From: Blastococcus tunisiensis
Lineage (GTDB): Bacteria > Actinomycetota > Actinomycetes > Mycobacteriales > Geodermatophilaceae
Reading direction: 5' to 3'
DNA: 64,000 nucleotides
Assembly (NCBI RefSeq): GCF_900112815.1
Contig: NZ_FOND01000003.1
Location: forward strand, 248,001 to 312,000
Part shown: in pieces, positions 37,749 through 46,521 of the stretch
Layout of the letters: each line of letters starts with the position of its first letter
Position numbering within the stretch: the first letter of the stretch is position 1
Notes under the pieces: generated by a model
The model's input: the letters and a program-made list of their open reading frames with translations, nothing else
Told to the model about the DNA's origin: nothing
The model's database searches: none
Position numbers and translations under genes: made by a program

Positions 37749-37805
37749 GGCCAGCGCGGCTCACCACCAGCGCCCGGGGCTTCTCGGGAGTTGATCGACG
37801 GCACC

Positions 37806-37811
37806 TACTCT
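37806..37811 (+). promoter_or_regulatory. -10 element of a likely leaderless promoter (dus gene)
   Basis: TACTCT ends seven bases before the GTG at 37819 and no ribosome binding site is present, which suggests leaderless transcription. Confidence 0.5.
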
Positions 37812-37818
37812 GGGTGGC

Positions 37819-38982
37819 GTGACCACGACGCTCGAGCCGACGACGACGGCTGCCCTGCCGCCGCTGAAGCTCGGTGCGCTCGCGGTCGACCCCGCGGTGG
37901 TGCTCGCGCCGATGGCCGGGATCACCAACCCGGCGTTCCGCACGCTGTGCCGGGAGTTCGGGGCGGGCCTCTACGTCTGCGAGATGATCACCACGCGGGC
38001 CCTGGTCGAGCGCAACGAGAAGACGCTGCGGATGATCCGGGCGACCGCCGACGAGAAGGACGCCTTCTCCGTGCAGCTCTACGGCGTCGACCCGGCCACC
38101 GTCGGCCGGGCCGTGGAGATGCTGGTCGACGAGGGGGTCGCCGGCACCCGGCCGGCGCACATCGACCTCAACTTCGGCTGCCCGGTGCCCAAGGTGACCC
38201 GCAAGGGCGGGGGCTCGGCGCTGCCCTGGCACCGCGTGCTGCTGCGGAACATCGTCCGCGAGGCCGTGCGCGCGGCGAAGGACGTGCCGGTCACCGTCAA
38301 GACCCGCATCGGCATCGACGCCGACCACGTCACCTACCTCGACGCGGGCCGGATCGCCCAGGACGAGGGCGCCGCCGCCATCACGCTGCACGGGCGCACC
38401 GCCGACCAGCTCTACAGCGGCACCGCCGACTGGGCGCCGATCGCGCGGCTCGTCGAGGCGGTCGACATCCCGGTGCTCGGCAACGGCGACATCTGGGAGG
38501 CCGACGACGCCCTGCGCATGGTCGCCGAGACCGGCTGCGCGGGCGTGGTCATCGGGCGGGGCTGCCTCGGCCGGCCCTGGCTGTTCGGTGACCTGGCCGC
38601 CGCGTTCACCGGGGCGCCGCGCCGGGCCCTGCCGACCATGGCCGAGGTCGCGGCGATCATGCACCGGCACGCCACGCTGCTGAGCGAGGAGCAGGGCGAG
38701 GTGCACGGCTGCACCGACTTCCGCAAGCACGTCGCCTGGTACCTCAAGGGCTTCTCGGTCGGCTCGGAGACCCGCCGCGCGCTGGCGATGGTGAGCGGCC
38801 TCGACGAGCTGGCCGGGCTGCTCGCCGGCATCCCCGACCAGCCCTATCCGGCCGCCGTCCTCGGCGCACCGCGGGGGCGCACCAGCACGCCCCGGCCGGT
38901 GGCCCTGCCCGAGGGCTGGCTGACCGACCGGGACGACCCACACCCGCCCGCGGGCGCCGAGCTGGAAGTGAGCGGCGGATGA
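37819..38982 (+). CDS. dus: tRNA-dihydrouridine synthase (DusB-like)
   Basis: A 387-residue FMN enzyme that reduces specific uridines in the tRNA D-loop. The N-terminal APMAGITNPAFR phosphate-binding strand, the catalytic Cys121 in NFGCPVPKVTRKGGGSAL, the TVKTRIGID segment and HGRTADQLYSG are all canonical. The last 25 residues are Pro-rich and variable. GTG 37819 is supported by the TACTCT box at the leaderless distance. The next gene overlaps its stop by ATGA. Actinobacteria usually have this single Dus gene near glyS, as here. Confidence 0.93.
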   Translation: MTTTLEPTTTAALPPLKLGALAVDPAVVLAPMAGITNPAFRTLCREFGAGLYVCEMITTRALVERNEKTLRMIRATADEKDAFSVQLYGVDPATVGRAVEMLVDEGVAGTRPAHIDLNFGCPVPKVTRKGGGSALPWHRVLLRNIVREAVRAAKDVPVTVKTRIGIDADHVTYLDAGRIAQDEGAAAITLHGRTADQLYSGTADWAPIARLVEAVDIPVLGNGDIWEADDALRMVAETGCAGVVIGRGCLGRPWLFGDLAAAFTGAPRRALPTMAEVAAIMHRHATLLSEEQGEVHGCTDFRKHVAWYLKGFSVGSETRRALAMVSGLDELAGLLAGIPDQPYPAAVLGAPRGRTSTPRPVALPEGWLTDRDDPHPPAGAELEVSGG

Positions 38983-39416
38983 CGACCGGCCCGTTCCTCT
39001 ACGACGACGGACCGGAGCCGCTGCACACCGGCGCCCCCCAGCGGTCGGGCAAATGGCTGGTGCTGATCTTCGGCGGCACCGTCCTCTTCGCCGTCCTCAT
39101 GGTGGCGATGACGCTCCTCCTGCGCGGCTCGGGCGCCGACCAGGCGCGCGAGGTCGCCGGCGTCTTCGTCGAGGCGCTGTCGCAGGACGACCTCGAGGTC
39201 GCCTACGAGCTCCTCTGCGTGGAGGAGCAGGCCCGGCTGGCACCGGAGGACGTCGCCGCCACGTACTTGGGCGAGGGCACCGCGCGGATCGGCACGCCCG
39301 TCGAGGACGGTGACGCCCGCCTCGTGCCGGTGGAGTGGTCGGACGGCGCCACGGTCGAGCTGACGGTCGTCGGCCAGGACGGGCTGCGCGTCTGCGGGAT
39401 CGCCGCCGGGGGCTGA
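38979..39416 (+). CDS. Single-pass membrane protein with exported domain
   Basis: A 145-residue protein. The first 24 residues are polar, one transmembrane helix covers about 26-48, and the rest is an exported domain with two cysteines that could form a disulfide (ELLCVEEQ and LRVCGIAAGG). The layout echoes the larger protein at 33375-34094: a helix, a segment with LVAYELL-like helix turn and a late Cys. ATG 38979 overlaps the dus stop by four bases, so it depends on dus translation. Function unknown. Confidence 0.75.
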   Translation: MTTGPFLYDDGPEPLHTGAPQRSGKWLVLIFGGTVLFAVLMVAMTLLLRGSGADQAREVAGVFVEALSQDDLEVAYELLCVEEQARLAPEDVAATYLGEGTARIGTPVEDGDARLVPVEWSDGATVELTVVGQDGLRVCGIAAGG

Positions 39417-39591
39417 TTGCCCACATCGGTGATCGTGATCCGCGTCACCGGGCGAGGGGTCGCGTCGGCCGCCGTTGTCCGTCACGATCGACGCCTACCT
39501 CCATGGGACGTTTATGACGTCTTGTCCGACACGGCGTCGCCGTCCCCGGGGGACGGGCCCGCCGGAAGGCGGACGGATGCGGAGGTGCGCG

Positions 39592-42294
39592 GTGGCCGGG
39601 ACGAAATGGGTCTACGACTTCAGCGAGGGCAGCAAGGACCAGAAGGACCTGCTGGGCGGCAAGGGCGCCAACCTGGCCGAGATGACCAACCTGGGGCTGC
39701 CCGTCCCGCCCGGGTTCACCATCACCACCGACGCCTGCCGCTACTACCTGGAGAACGGCGGCACGCCGCCGGAGCTGGACGCGCAGGTCAGCGAGCACCT
39801 CGCCGCCCTGGAGAAGGCGATGGGCAAGGCCCTCGGTGATCCGGGCGACCCCCTGCTGGTGTCGGTGCGCTCGGGGGCGGCGGCCTCCATGCCCGGGATG
39901 ATGGAGACGGTCCTCAACGTCGGTCTCAACGACGAGTCGGTGCAGGGCCTGGCGCAGCAGTCGGGCAGCGAGCGCTTCGCCTGGGACTCCTACCGCCGGC
40001 TGATCCAGATGTTCGGCAAGACCGTGCTCGACATCGACGGCGAGCTGTTCGACGAGGCCCTCGACGCGGCGAAAGCCGAACAGGGCACCGAGTCCGACCT
40101 GGACCTCGACGCCGGCCACCTCCGGGACGTCGTCGACCGGTTCAAGGCGATCGTCCGCGAGCACACCGATCATGACTTCCCGCAGGACCCGCGCGAGCAG
40201 ATGGACATGGCGATCAACGCCGTCTTCGACTCGTGGAACTCCGACCGCGCGATCATCTACCGCCGGCGCGAGCGCATCCCCAGCGACGCGGGCACCGCCG
40301 TCAACGTCTGTTCCATGGTGTTCGGCAACCTGGGCAGCGACTCCGGCACCGGCGTCGCGTTCACCCGGGACCCGGGCAGCGGCGCGCAGGGCGTGTACGG
40401 CGACTACCTGCAGAACGCCCAGGGGGAGGACGTCGTCGCGGGCATCCGCAACACGGTGCCACTGGCCGACCTGGAGGACCTGGACAAGGGCGCCTACGAC
40501 GAGCTGATGACGACGATGTCCCGGCTGGAGTCGCACTACCGCGACCTGTGCGACATCGAGTTCACCATCGAGCGCAACAAGCTCTGGATGCTGCAGACCC
40601 GGGTCGGCAAGCGGACGGCGGGGGCGGCGTTCGTCATCGCCACCCAGCTGGTCGACGAGGGCCTCATCGACATGGACGAGGCCGTCCGCCGGGTGACCGG
40701 CGACCAGCTCGCCCAGCTGATGTTCCCGCGCTTCGTCGAGGGCGGGGACGCCACGCAGCTCACCCAGGGCATGAACGCCTCGCCGGGCGCCGCCGTCGGC
40801 AAAGCGGTCTTCTCCTCCGCGGACGCGGCGAAGTGGGCCGACCGCGGGGAGGACGTCATCCTGGTCCGCCGGGAGACCAACCCCGACGACCTCTCAGGGA
40901 TGATCGCCGCCCAGGGCGTGCTGACCAGCCGCGGCGGCAAGACGTCGCACGCCGCCGTCGTCGCGCGGGGGATGGGCAAGACCTGCGTGTGCGGCGCCGA
41001 GGAGCTGCTGGTCGACACCAAGAACAAGAAGTTCACCGCGCCCGACGGCACCGAGGTGGCCGAGGGTGACGTCATCTCCATCGACGGCTCGACCGGCCGG
41101 GTGTGGTTGGGCGAGGTGCCGGTGGAGCCCTCCTCGGTCGTGCGGTACTTCGAGGGAGAGATCGCGCCCGACTCCGACGAGGCGGACGACCTGGTGCGCA
41201 GCGTCCACCGGATCCTCACCCACGCCGACGAGACCCGGCGGCTCGACGTGCGCACCAACGCCGACACCCCCGACGACTCCGCCCGCGCCCGCAGGTTCGG
41301 CGCGCAGGGGATCGGGCTGTGCCGCACCGAGCACATGTTCCTCGGCAGCGACCGCCGGAAGCTGGTGGAGAAGCTGATCCTGGCCGACGGCGACGAGGAG
41401 CGGCAGGCCGCCCTCGATGCCCTGGAGCCGCTGCAGAAGCAGGACTTCTTGGAGATCTTCGAGGCGATGGACGGGCTGCCGGTGACCGTCCGGCTGCTCG
41501 ACCCGCCGCTGCACGAGTTCCTGCCCGACCTCACCGAGCTCTCGGTGCGCGTCGCGGTGGCCGAGGAGCGGGGGGAGCCGGACGAGGGCAACCTGCGGCT
41601 GCTGGCCGCCGTCCGGGGCATGCACGAGTCGAACCCGATGCTCGGCCTGCGCGGCGTGCGGCTCGGGCTGGTCGTGCAGGGCCTGTTCGCGATGCAGGTG
41701 CGCGCGATCGGCGAGGCGGCGTGCGAGCGGCGCAAGGCAGGGGGCGACCCGCGGCCGGAGATCATGATCCCGCTGGTCGGCGCCGTCCAGGAGCTGGAGG
41801 CGATCCGCGAGGAGTCCGAGCGGGTGCTGGCCGAGGTCTGCCGGACCGAGGGCGTCGACATCACCGCGCTGATCGGCACGATGATCGAGGTGCCGCGGGC
41901 CGCGCTGACCGCGGGCGAGATCGCCGAGTACGCCGAGTTCTTCTCCTTCGGCACCAACGACCTCACGCAGATGACCTGGGGCTTCTCCCGGGACGACGTC
42001 GAGGCCGCGTTCTTCCACCAGTACCTGGACAAGGGCATCTTCGGGGTCTCGCCGTTCGAGTCGCTGGACCGCGAGGGCGTGGGCCGGCTCGTGCAGATCG
42101 GCGCGGAGGCCGGACGCACCGCGCGCCCGGACCTGAAGCTCGGCATCTGCGGCGAGCACGGCGGCGACCCCGATTCGGTGCACTTCTTCCACGACGTCGG
42201 CCTGGACTACGTCTCCTGCTCCCCGTTCCGGGTGCCGGTCGCCCGCCTCGAGGCCGGGCGGGCCGCGCTGGGCGGGGACCGCGCCGGCTCGTGA
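39592..42294 (+). CDS. ppdK: Pyruvate, phosphate dikinase
   Basis: A 900-residue PPDK that interconverts pyruvate, ATP and phosphate with phosphoenolpyruvate, AMP and diphosphate. The N-terminal ATP-grasp domain starts GGKGANLAEMTNLGLPVPPGF, the phosphohistidine is His453 in GGKTSHAAVVARG, and the C-terminal TIM barrel ends with the catalytic Cys853 in GICGEHGGDP. All key residues are intact and length matches the family. GTG 39592 has GGAGG six bases upstream; ATG 39577 in the same frame is less well placed. The 175 bases before it contain no gene; I see no clear regulatory element there beyond an imperfect GACGT/ACGTC repeat near 39507. Confidence 0.96.
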   Translation: MAGTKWVYDFSEGSKDQKDLLGGKGANLAEMTNLGLPVPPGFTITTDACRYYLENGGTPPELDAQVSEHLAALEKAMGKALGDPGDPLLVSVRSGAAASMPGMMETVLNVGLNDESVQGLAQQSGSERFAWDSYRRLIQMFGKTVLDIDGELFDEALDAAKAEQGTESDLDLDAGHLRDVVDRFKAIVREHTDHDFPQDPREQMDMAINAVFDSWNSDRAIIYRRRERIPSDAGTAVNVCSMVFGNLGSDSGTGVAFTRDPGSGAQGVYGDYLQNAQGEDVVAGIRNTVPLADLEDLDKGAYDELMTTMSRLESHYRDLCDIEFTIERNKLWMLQTRVGKRTAGAAFVIATQLVDEGLIDMDEAVRRVTGDQLAQLMFPRFVEGGDATQLTQGMNASPGAAVGKAVFSSADAAKWADRGEDVILVRRETNPDDLSGMIAAQGVLTSRGGKTSHAAVVARGMGKTCVCGAEELLVDTKNKKFTAPDGTEVAEGDVISIDGSTGRVWLGEVPVEPSSVVRYFEGEIAPDSDEADDLVRSVHRILTHADETRRLDVRTNADTPDDSARARRFGAQGIGLCRTEHMFLGSDRRKLVEKLILADGDEERQAALDALEPLQKQDFLEIFEAMDGLPVTVRLLDPPLHEFLPDLTELSVRVAVAEERGEPDEGNLRLLAAVRGMHESNPMLGLRGVRLGLVVQGLFAMQVRAIGEAACERRKAGGDPRPEIMIPLVGAVQELEAIREESERVLAEVCRTEGVDITALIGTMIEVPRAALTAGEIAEYAEFFSFGTNDLTQMTWGFSRDDVEAAFFHQYLDKGIFGVSPFESLDREGVGRLVQIGAEAGRTARPDLKLGICGEHGGDPDSVHFFHDVGLDYVSCSPFRVPVARLEAGRAALGGDRAGS

Positions 42295-42370
42295 GCCGGT
42301 GCACCGGACGCGTACGACGCCTCGTCCCCGGGGGCGTCGCGGTGTCGGCTCCGCGTGGTACCCATGACGC

Positions 42371-43000
42371 GTGGGGGTGCGCATCGGGAACCTGTTGAAC
42401 CGGGTGGCCGGGGCCGCCGTCCTCGCCCTCGTGCTGCTGGTCGGCTCGACCGGGCTGGCGATCTGGTGGAACGCCCGGCAGGACTCGCGCCCGGAGTCCG
42501 ACGCGATCGTCGTGCTGGGTTCGGCGCAGTACAACGGCGTGCCCTCGTCGATCTTCGAGGCGCGGCTGGAGCATGCGATCGCCCTCTACGAGCAGGGCGT
42601 GGCTCCCAGGATCGTCACCGTGGGCGGCCGGGCGGAGGGCGACGAGTTCACCGAGGCCGAGGCGGGCCGTGAGTACCTGGCGAACGCCGGTGTGCCGGAG
42701 GACGCCCTGCTCGCCGTGGAGCAAGGTGTCGACACCCTGCAGAGCATGCGGGTGGTGGCGGCGGCCTTCGACGAGCGCGGCTGGGGCAGCGCCGTCGTCG
42801 TCACCGACCCCTGGCACGCGATGCGCGCCGAGCGGATGGCCGAGGACGCCGGCATCGAGGCCGAGAGCTCACCCACCCGGCAAGGCCCGGCCGTGCAGAC
42901 CCGCGCCACCCAGCTCCGCTACATCGTGCGGGAGACTGCTGCGTACCTGCTCTACCGCGCGACCGGCGAGAGCGTCGCCGGGGCGCCCGGGATCGGCTGA
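42371..43000 (+). CDS. YdcF-like (DUF218) membrane-anchored protein
   Basis: A 209-residue protein with an N-terminal membrane anchor (about residues 12-33) and a DUF218/YdcF domain: DAIVVLGSAQYNGVPS at the start, EARLEHAIALYEQG, RIVTVGGRAEGDEFTEAE, and VVVTDPWHAMRAERMA. Related SanA/YdcF proteins act at the cell envelope and in some cases bind S-adenosylmethionine. GTG 42371 is the upstream in-frame start; GTG 42377 is a close alternative. It is 76 bases after ppdK and on the same strand as dnaG. Confidence 0.85.
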   Translation: MGVRIGNLLNRVAGAAVLALVLLVGSTGLAIWWNARQDSRPESDAIVVLGSAQYNGVPSSIFEARLEHAIALYEQGVAPRIVTVGGRAEGDEFTEAEAGREYLANAGVPEDALLAVEQGVDTLQSMRVVAAAFDERGWGSAVVVTDPWHAMRAERMAEDAGIEAESSPTRQGPAVQTRATQLRYIVRETAAYLLYRATGESVAGAPGIG

Positions 43001-43009
43001 GGAGGATCC

Positions 43010-43516
43010 GTGCTCGAGCTGGGCAAGCCCGGTACCGCCGGGACCCCCACGGGAGTGGCTCCCGTGCTGCGGGACGGCGTGGTCGTCGCAGCCCTTGCCG
43101 CCTCGAACTGGAAGGACTCGGCCACGGCCCGGATCGGCGACCGCGAGTGGGTGTTCAGCCGCCACAAGGGTGAGCTGACCGGACGACGGGCCGCCGAGCC
43201 CGAGGGGTCCGCCCGGGTTCGCGCCAGGAAGGTGTCCTCCTGGAAGGGCACCTGGACGGTGGAGCTCGAGGGCACCCGGGTCGAGGTGGAGAGCGGCTCG
43301 GTCTGGAAGGGCACCCACCGGTTCCTGTCCGGCGGCCGGCAGGTCGCCGTCAGCGGCTCCAGCGGCGGCTGGTCGCCGCGGCCGACCCTCGATGCCGAGC
43401 CCGCGATACCGCTGGACCACCAGGTCTTCCTGCTCTGGCTCGAGCTCGTCATCCGTCGCCGGAACACCGCCGCGATGACTGCCGTGACCGCCGGCGCCGT
43501 GGCCGGGGGCAGCTGA
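43010..43516 (+). CDS. Beta-strand-rich protein of unknown function upstream of dnaG
   Basis: A 168-residue soluble protein with alternating hydrophobic strands (VVVAALAASNW, REWVFSRHKGELTG, WTVELEGTRVEVE, HRFLSGGRQVAVSG) and a terminal helix ending in low-complexity Thr/Ala. The pattern resembles a tubby-C-terminal/LURP-like beta barrel, but I do not claim the family. GTG 43010 has GAGGAT in front and follows ydcF by nine bases. The dnaG ATG overlaps its stop by one base (TGATG), so dnaG translation is probably coupled to it. Confidence 0.7.
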   Translation: MLELGKPGTAGTPTGVAPVLRDGVVVAALAASNWKDSATARIGDREWVFSRHKGELTGRRAAEPEGSARVRARKVSSWKGTWTVELEGTRVEVESGSVWKGTHRFLSGGRQVAVSGSSGGWSPRPTLDAEPAIPLDHQVFLLWLELVIRRRNTAAMTAVTAGAVAGGS

Positions 43517-45405
43517 TGGCCGGCCGGGGACGCATCCGGGCCGCGGACATCGCACTGGTCCGCGAGCGCTCGAAGATCGACGAGATCGTCGGGGAGCACC
43601 TGCAGCTCAAGCGCGCCGGCGGCGGCAGCCTGAAGGGGCTGTGCCCGTTCCACGACGAGAAATCACCTTCTTTCCAGGTGACTCCCACGCGAAATCTCTA
43701 CCATTGTTTTGGATGTGGGGTCGGCGGCGACGTCATTTCTTTCGTGCAGAACATCGACCATCTGTCGTTCTCCGAGGCCGTCGAGCTGCTGGCCGGCCGC
43801 GCGAATGTCGAGCTGCACTACGAGGACGACAGCGGCCGCGCGACCGGCGCGCCCGACCGGGCCAACGTCGGCCAGCGGGCCCGCCTCGTCGCCGCCAACA
43901 CCGCCGCCGCGGCGTTCTTCGCCGAGCAGTTGGGCACGCCGGAGGCAGCGCCCGCCCGCCAGTTCCTCGCCGAGCGTGGCTTCGACCGTCAGGTGGCCCT
44001 GGACTTCGGCTGCGGCTTCGCCCCCGGCGGCTGGGACGCCCTGACCCGGCACCTGCGCGCGAAGGGCTTCAGCCAGGCCGAGCTGGTCACCGGTGGCCTC
44101 GCCAAGGAGTCCTCCCGCGGCACGCTGATCGACCGCTTCCACCGGCGGCTGGTCTGGCCGATCCGCGACATCACCGGCGACGTGATCGGCTTCGGCGCCC
44201 GCAAGCTGATGGACGACGACCCGGGCCCGAAGTACCTGAACACCCCCGAGACGCCGCTCTACAAGAAGAGCACCGTGCTCTACGGCATCGAGCGGGCCAA
44301 GCGCGACATCGCCAAGCGGCACCAGGCCGTCGTCGTCGAGGGCTACACCGACGTGATGGCCTGCCACCTGGCCGGCGTCACGACGGCGGTCGCCTCCTGC
44401 GGCACGGCGTTCGGCGGCGAGCACATCAGCGTGCTGCGCCGGCTGCTGATGGACCAGGACGAGTTCCGCGGCGAGGTCGTCTACACCTTCGACGGCGACG
44501 CGGCGGGCCAGGCCGCGGCCATGAAGACCTTCGCCGAGGACCAGCGGTTCGTCGGCCAGACGTTCGTCGCCGTCGAGCCGAACGGGCACGACCCGTGCGA
44601 GCTGCGCCAGGAGCACGGGGACGCCGCCGTCCGCGACCTCGTCGCCCGGCGCACCCCGCTGATCGAGTTCGTGCTCAAGACGACGCTGGCCGGCTACGAC
44701 CTCGACACCGTCGAGGGGAGGGTGCACGCACTGGAGAAGACGGCGCCGCTGCTCGCCCAGATCAAGGACCACGCCCTGCGCCCGGCCTACGCCCGTCGGC
44801 TGGCGGGGCTGCTCGGCCTGCCGGACGAGACCGACGTGATGGAGCGGCTGCGCCGGCTGTCCGGGAACGACGGTCAGTCGGGTCGCGGCCGCCCGCGGGC
44901 CCGGGTGCCGCAGAAGAGCCCGGACGACGTCGCGGTGGAGATCGAGCGGGAGGCGGTCAAGGCGGCTCTGCAGGTCCCGGAGGTCGCGGGCCCGTCCTTC
45001 GACGCCGTCCCGCCCGACGCGTACACCGACCCCGACTACGCGGCCGTGGCCGCCGCCGTGGCCGCCGCCGGAGGGGCCGCGGGCGCGACGGTGACCGGTG
45101 CGGCCTGGCTGGAGCAGCTCACCGCGCACTGCTCTCGGGAGTCCGCCCGTGCCCAGCTGACCGCGCTGGCCGTCGAGCCCATGCGGACGGTGGGGGAGGG
45201 CGACGCCCACTACGTCAACGCGCTGATGGCCCGGCTGCAGGAGATCTACACCGTCCGGCAGATCGCGACCGTGAAGGGCAAGCTGCAGCGGATGAACCCG
45301 GTCGAGTCCTCCGACGACTACATGAAGGCGTTCAAGCAGCTCATGGACCTGGAGCAGCTGGCGATCTCGCTGCGCAAGCGGGCGACGGGCGGGCTGACCC
45401 CGTGA
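43516..45405 (+). CDS. dnaG: DNA primase DnaG
   Basis: A 629-residue primase that lays down RNA primers at the replication fork. The CHC2 zinc ribbon has C43, H46, C64 and C67; the Toprim domain has Glu275 in VVVEGYTDVMA and Asp326/Asp328 in YTFDGDAAG. The C-terminal helicase-binding region follows from about residue 440. The ATG overlaps the preceding stop (TGATG). One oddity is a patch at about 43660-43745, over the zinc ribbon, in which roughly half of the codons end in A or T, whereas the rest of the gene almost always uses G or C. GTG of the next gene overlaps its stop by four bases. Confidence 0.96.
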   Translation: MAGRGRIRAADIALVRERSKIDEIVGEHLQLKRAGGGSLKGLCPFHDEKSPSFQVTPTRNLYHCFGCGVGGDVISFVQNIDHLSFSEAVELLAGRANVELHYEDDSGRATGAPDRANVGQRARLVAANTAAAAFFAEQLGTPEAAPARQFLAERGFDRQVALDFGCGFAPGGWDALTRHLRAKGFSQAELVTGGLAKESSRGTLIDRFHRRLVWPIRDITGDVIGFGARKLMDDDPGPKYLNTPETPLYKKSTVLYGIERAKRDIAKRHQAVVVEGYTDVMACHLAGVTTAVASCGTAFGGEHISVLRRLLMDQDEFRGEVVYTFDGDAAGQAAAMKTFAEDQRFVGQTFVAVEPNGHDPCELRQEHGDAAVRDLVARRTPLIEFVLKTTLAGYDLDTVEGRVHALEKTAPLLAQIKDHALRPAYARRLAGLLGLPDETDVMERLRRLSGNDGQSGRGRPRARVPQKSPDDVAVEIEREAVKAALQVPEVAGPSFDAVPPDAYTDPDYAAVAAAVAAAGGAAGATVTGAAWLEQLTAHCSRESARAQLTALAVEPMRTVGEGDAHYVNALMARLQEIYTVRQIATVKGKLQRMNPVESSDDYMKAFKQLMDLEQLAISLRKRATGGLTP

Positions 45406-45977
45406 GCCTCCTCGACACGATCAGGCGCCGGTTCGCCCGGCCGCCGGAGCCCGTGCGGGTCGCCGTCCTGGCCTCGCCGGATCCCGACGAGCGGGTGCTG
45501 GCGTGGGGCACGCTGGCGGGCGAGGAGGGCTGGCTGGTCGCCACCTCCCGCGGCCTGAGCGTCGTGCCGGCGGTGGTGACCTCGGTCGAGGACGCCGCGG
45601 TGCTGCGCTGGCACGAGATCGCGGAGGCGCGCTGGTCGGCGACCCCGGACGGCGGCGGCCGCTTCCTCGTCACCGCGCTCACCGAGGTGGAGCCCGGCGT
45701 CCAGGCGCGGCAGCCGCAGCAGCGGTACGTGCTCACCGAGGCCGGTGACCTGCCGGCCGTCGTCCGCCGCCGCGTGGACCAGACCATCGTGGCCAGCCGG
45801 CGCGCCCCGCTGCCCGGCGGGGGAGGGGTGCTGCTGGTGGCCCGCCGGATCCCCGGTCAGGAGGCGCGCGAGTGGACCGTCGTCTTCGACGACGACGAGC
45901 GGCGCAGCGATCCGGTCGCCCGGGAGGCCGCCCGGCAGAAGCTGGCCGACCTGGTCGCCGCCGACCGGGTCGACTGA
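45402..45977 (+). CDS. Conserved hypothetical protein downstream of dnaG
   Basis: A 191-residue soluble protein. Strand-rich segments (PVRVAVLASPDPDERVLAWG, EGWLVATSRGLSVV, VLRWHEIAEARWSAT, WTVVFDDDERRSD) followed by a terminal helix suggest a PH-like or similar small beta fold. I do not recognise a named family. GTG 45402 overlaps the dnaG stop as GTGA, so it is the last gene of the ydcF-dnaG run and is translated with dnaG. Confidence 0.75.
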   Translation: MSLLDTIRRRFARPPEPVRVAVLASPDPDERVLAWGTLAGEEGWLVATSRGLSVVPAVVTSVEDAAVLRWHEIAEARWSATPDGGGRFLVTALTEVEPGVQARQPQQRYVLTEAGDLPAVVRRRVDQTIVASRRAPLPGGGGVLLVARRIPGQEAREWTVVFDDDERRSDPVAREAARQKLADLVAADRVD

Positions 45978-45990
45978 ACACGGCGGCTGC

Positions 45991-46200
45991 TCAGCGCGGC
46001 GGTTCGCTGCCCATCCGGGTGCGCAGCGAGGAGAGCGCGTCGTCGGCCTTGGCCTGCGCGACGCCGGCGATGCTCTGCAGGCGCGGGTCGTCCTTCGCGT
46101 GCTCCCAGCCGCGGCGGATCTGCTCGTACCGCTCGCGGCCGGCCTTCGAGCCGAGGACGTAGCCGGCGCCGAATCCGGCGAGGAAGGAGAGCTTGGCCAC
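45991..46200 (-). CDS. Small YtxH-like membrane-anchored protein
   Basis: A 69-residue protein with one N-terminal hydrophobic segment (LSFLAGFGAGYVLGSKAG) and a charged helical tail (RERYEQIRRGWEHAKDDP). This is the layout of YtxH-like proteins common in actinobacteria. GTG 46200 has GGAGGT five bases upstream; the longer frame to 46260 lacks a good site. The gene converges on the dnaG operon with a gap of 13 bases. Function unknown. Confidence 0.75.
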   Translation of the reverse strand: MAKLSFLAGFGAGYVLGSKAGRERYEQIRRGWEHAKDDPRLQSIAGVAQAKADDALSSLRTRMGSEPPR

Positions 46201-46305
46201 GAGTACCTCCGCAGACGATCGAGCGAGAACGATGATCACGCTACCTGTGCCGCGCGCCACGCGAGAGGTGAGCGAGGCGGTCCCGGGAGGCCGTCGGCCG
46301 TGCGG

Positions 46306-46311
46306 TAGTCT
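46306..46311 (+). promoter_or_regulatory. Possible -10 element of the tRNA-Asn promoter
   Basis: TAGTCT lies 28 bases before the tRNA. No convincing -35 box is visible. A GCGGGT/ACCCGC inverted repeat (46322-46336) lies between it and the tRNA 5' end. Confidence 0.35.
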
Positions 46312-46339
46312 CGTCGGGCCAGCGGGTCGTACCCGCTCG

Positions 46340-46412
46340 TCCCCCGTAGCTCAATTGGCAGAGCATGCGACTGTTAATCGCAGGGTTATTGGTTCGAGTC
46401 CAATCGGGGGAG
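46340..46412 (+). tRNA. tRNA-Asn (anticodon GTT)
   Basis: A 73-base tRNA. The acceptor stem TCCCCCG pairs with CGGGGGA (46405-46411) with G46412 as discriminator. The D-loop reads AGCTCAATTGGCAGAGC, the anticodon stem TGCGA/TCGCA encloses CTGTTAA with GTT at 46373-46375, and the T-arm is TTGGTTCGAGTCCAA. CCA is not encoded. It is the likely attachment site for the element whose integrase begins 110 bases downstream. Confidence 0.97.
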
Positions 46413-46420
46413 CTCCACGA

Positions 46421-46460
46421 GGGCCTTGACCAGCGAATTGTCTGGTTGAGGCCCTTTCTC
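46421..46460 (+). terminator. Rho-independent terminator after tRNA-Asn
   Basis: GGGCCTTGACCAG at 46421-46433 pairs over 13 bases (two G-U pairs) with CTGGTTGAGGCCC at 46442-46454 around an 8-base loop, followed by TTTCTC. Confidence 0.8.
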
Positions 46461-46483
46461 ATGGCGTCACCTGCAACGGTCGG

Positions 46484-46520
46484 GCATCCTTTAGGCATCC
46501 AAAACGGATGAGGAGGATGC
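46484..46520 (+). promoter_or_regulatory. Nested inverted repeats overlapping the integrase ribosome binding site
   Basis: GCATCC at 46484-46489 pairs with GGATGC at 46515-46520, and CATCC at 46496-46500 pairs with GGATG at 46506-46510. The outer arm includes the GGAGGATGC ribosome binding site of the integrase at 46522, so the RNA could hide it. The elements might alternatively be arm-type recombinase sites. Confidence 0.45.
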
Positions 46521-46521
46521 T

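Noticed and set aside
43663-45210. A 515-codon - strand frame opposite dnaG
   Set aside because: DnaG is unambiguous on the + strand; the antisense frame is low-complexity and without motifs.
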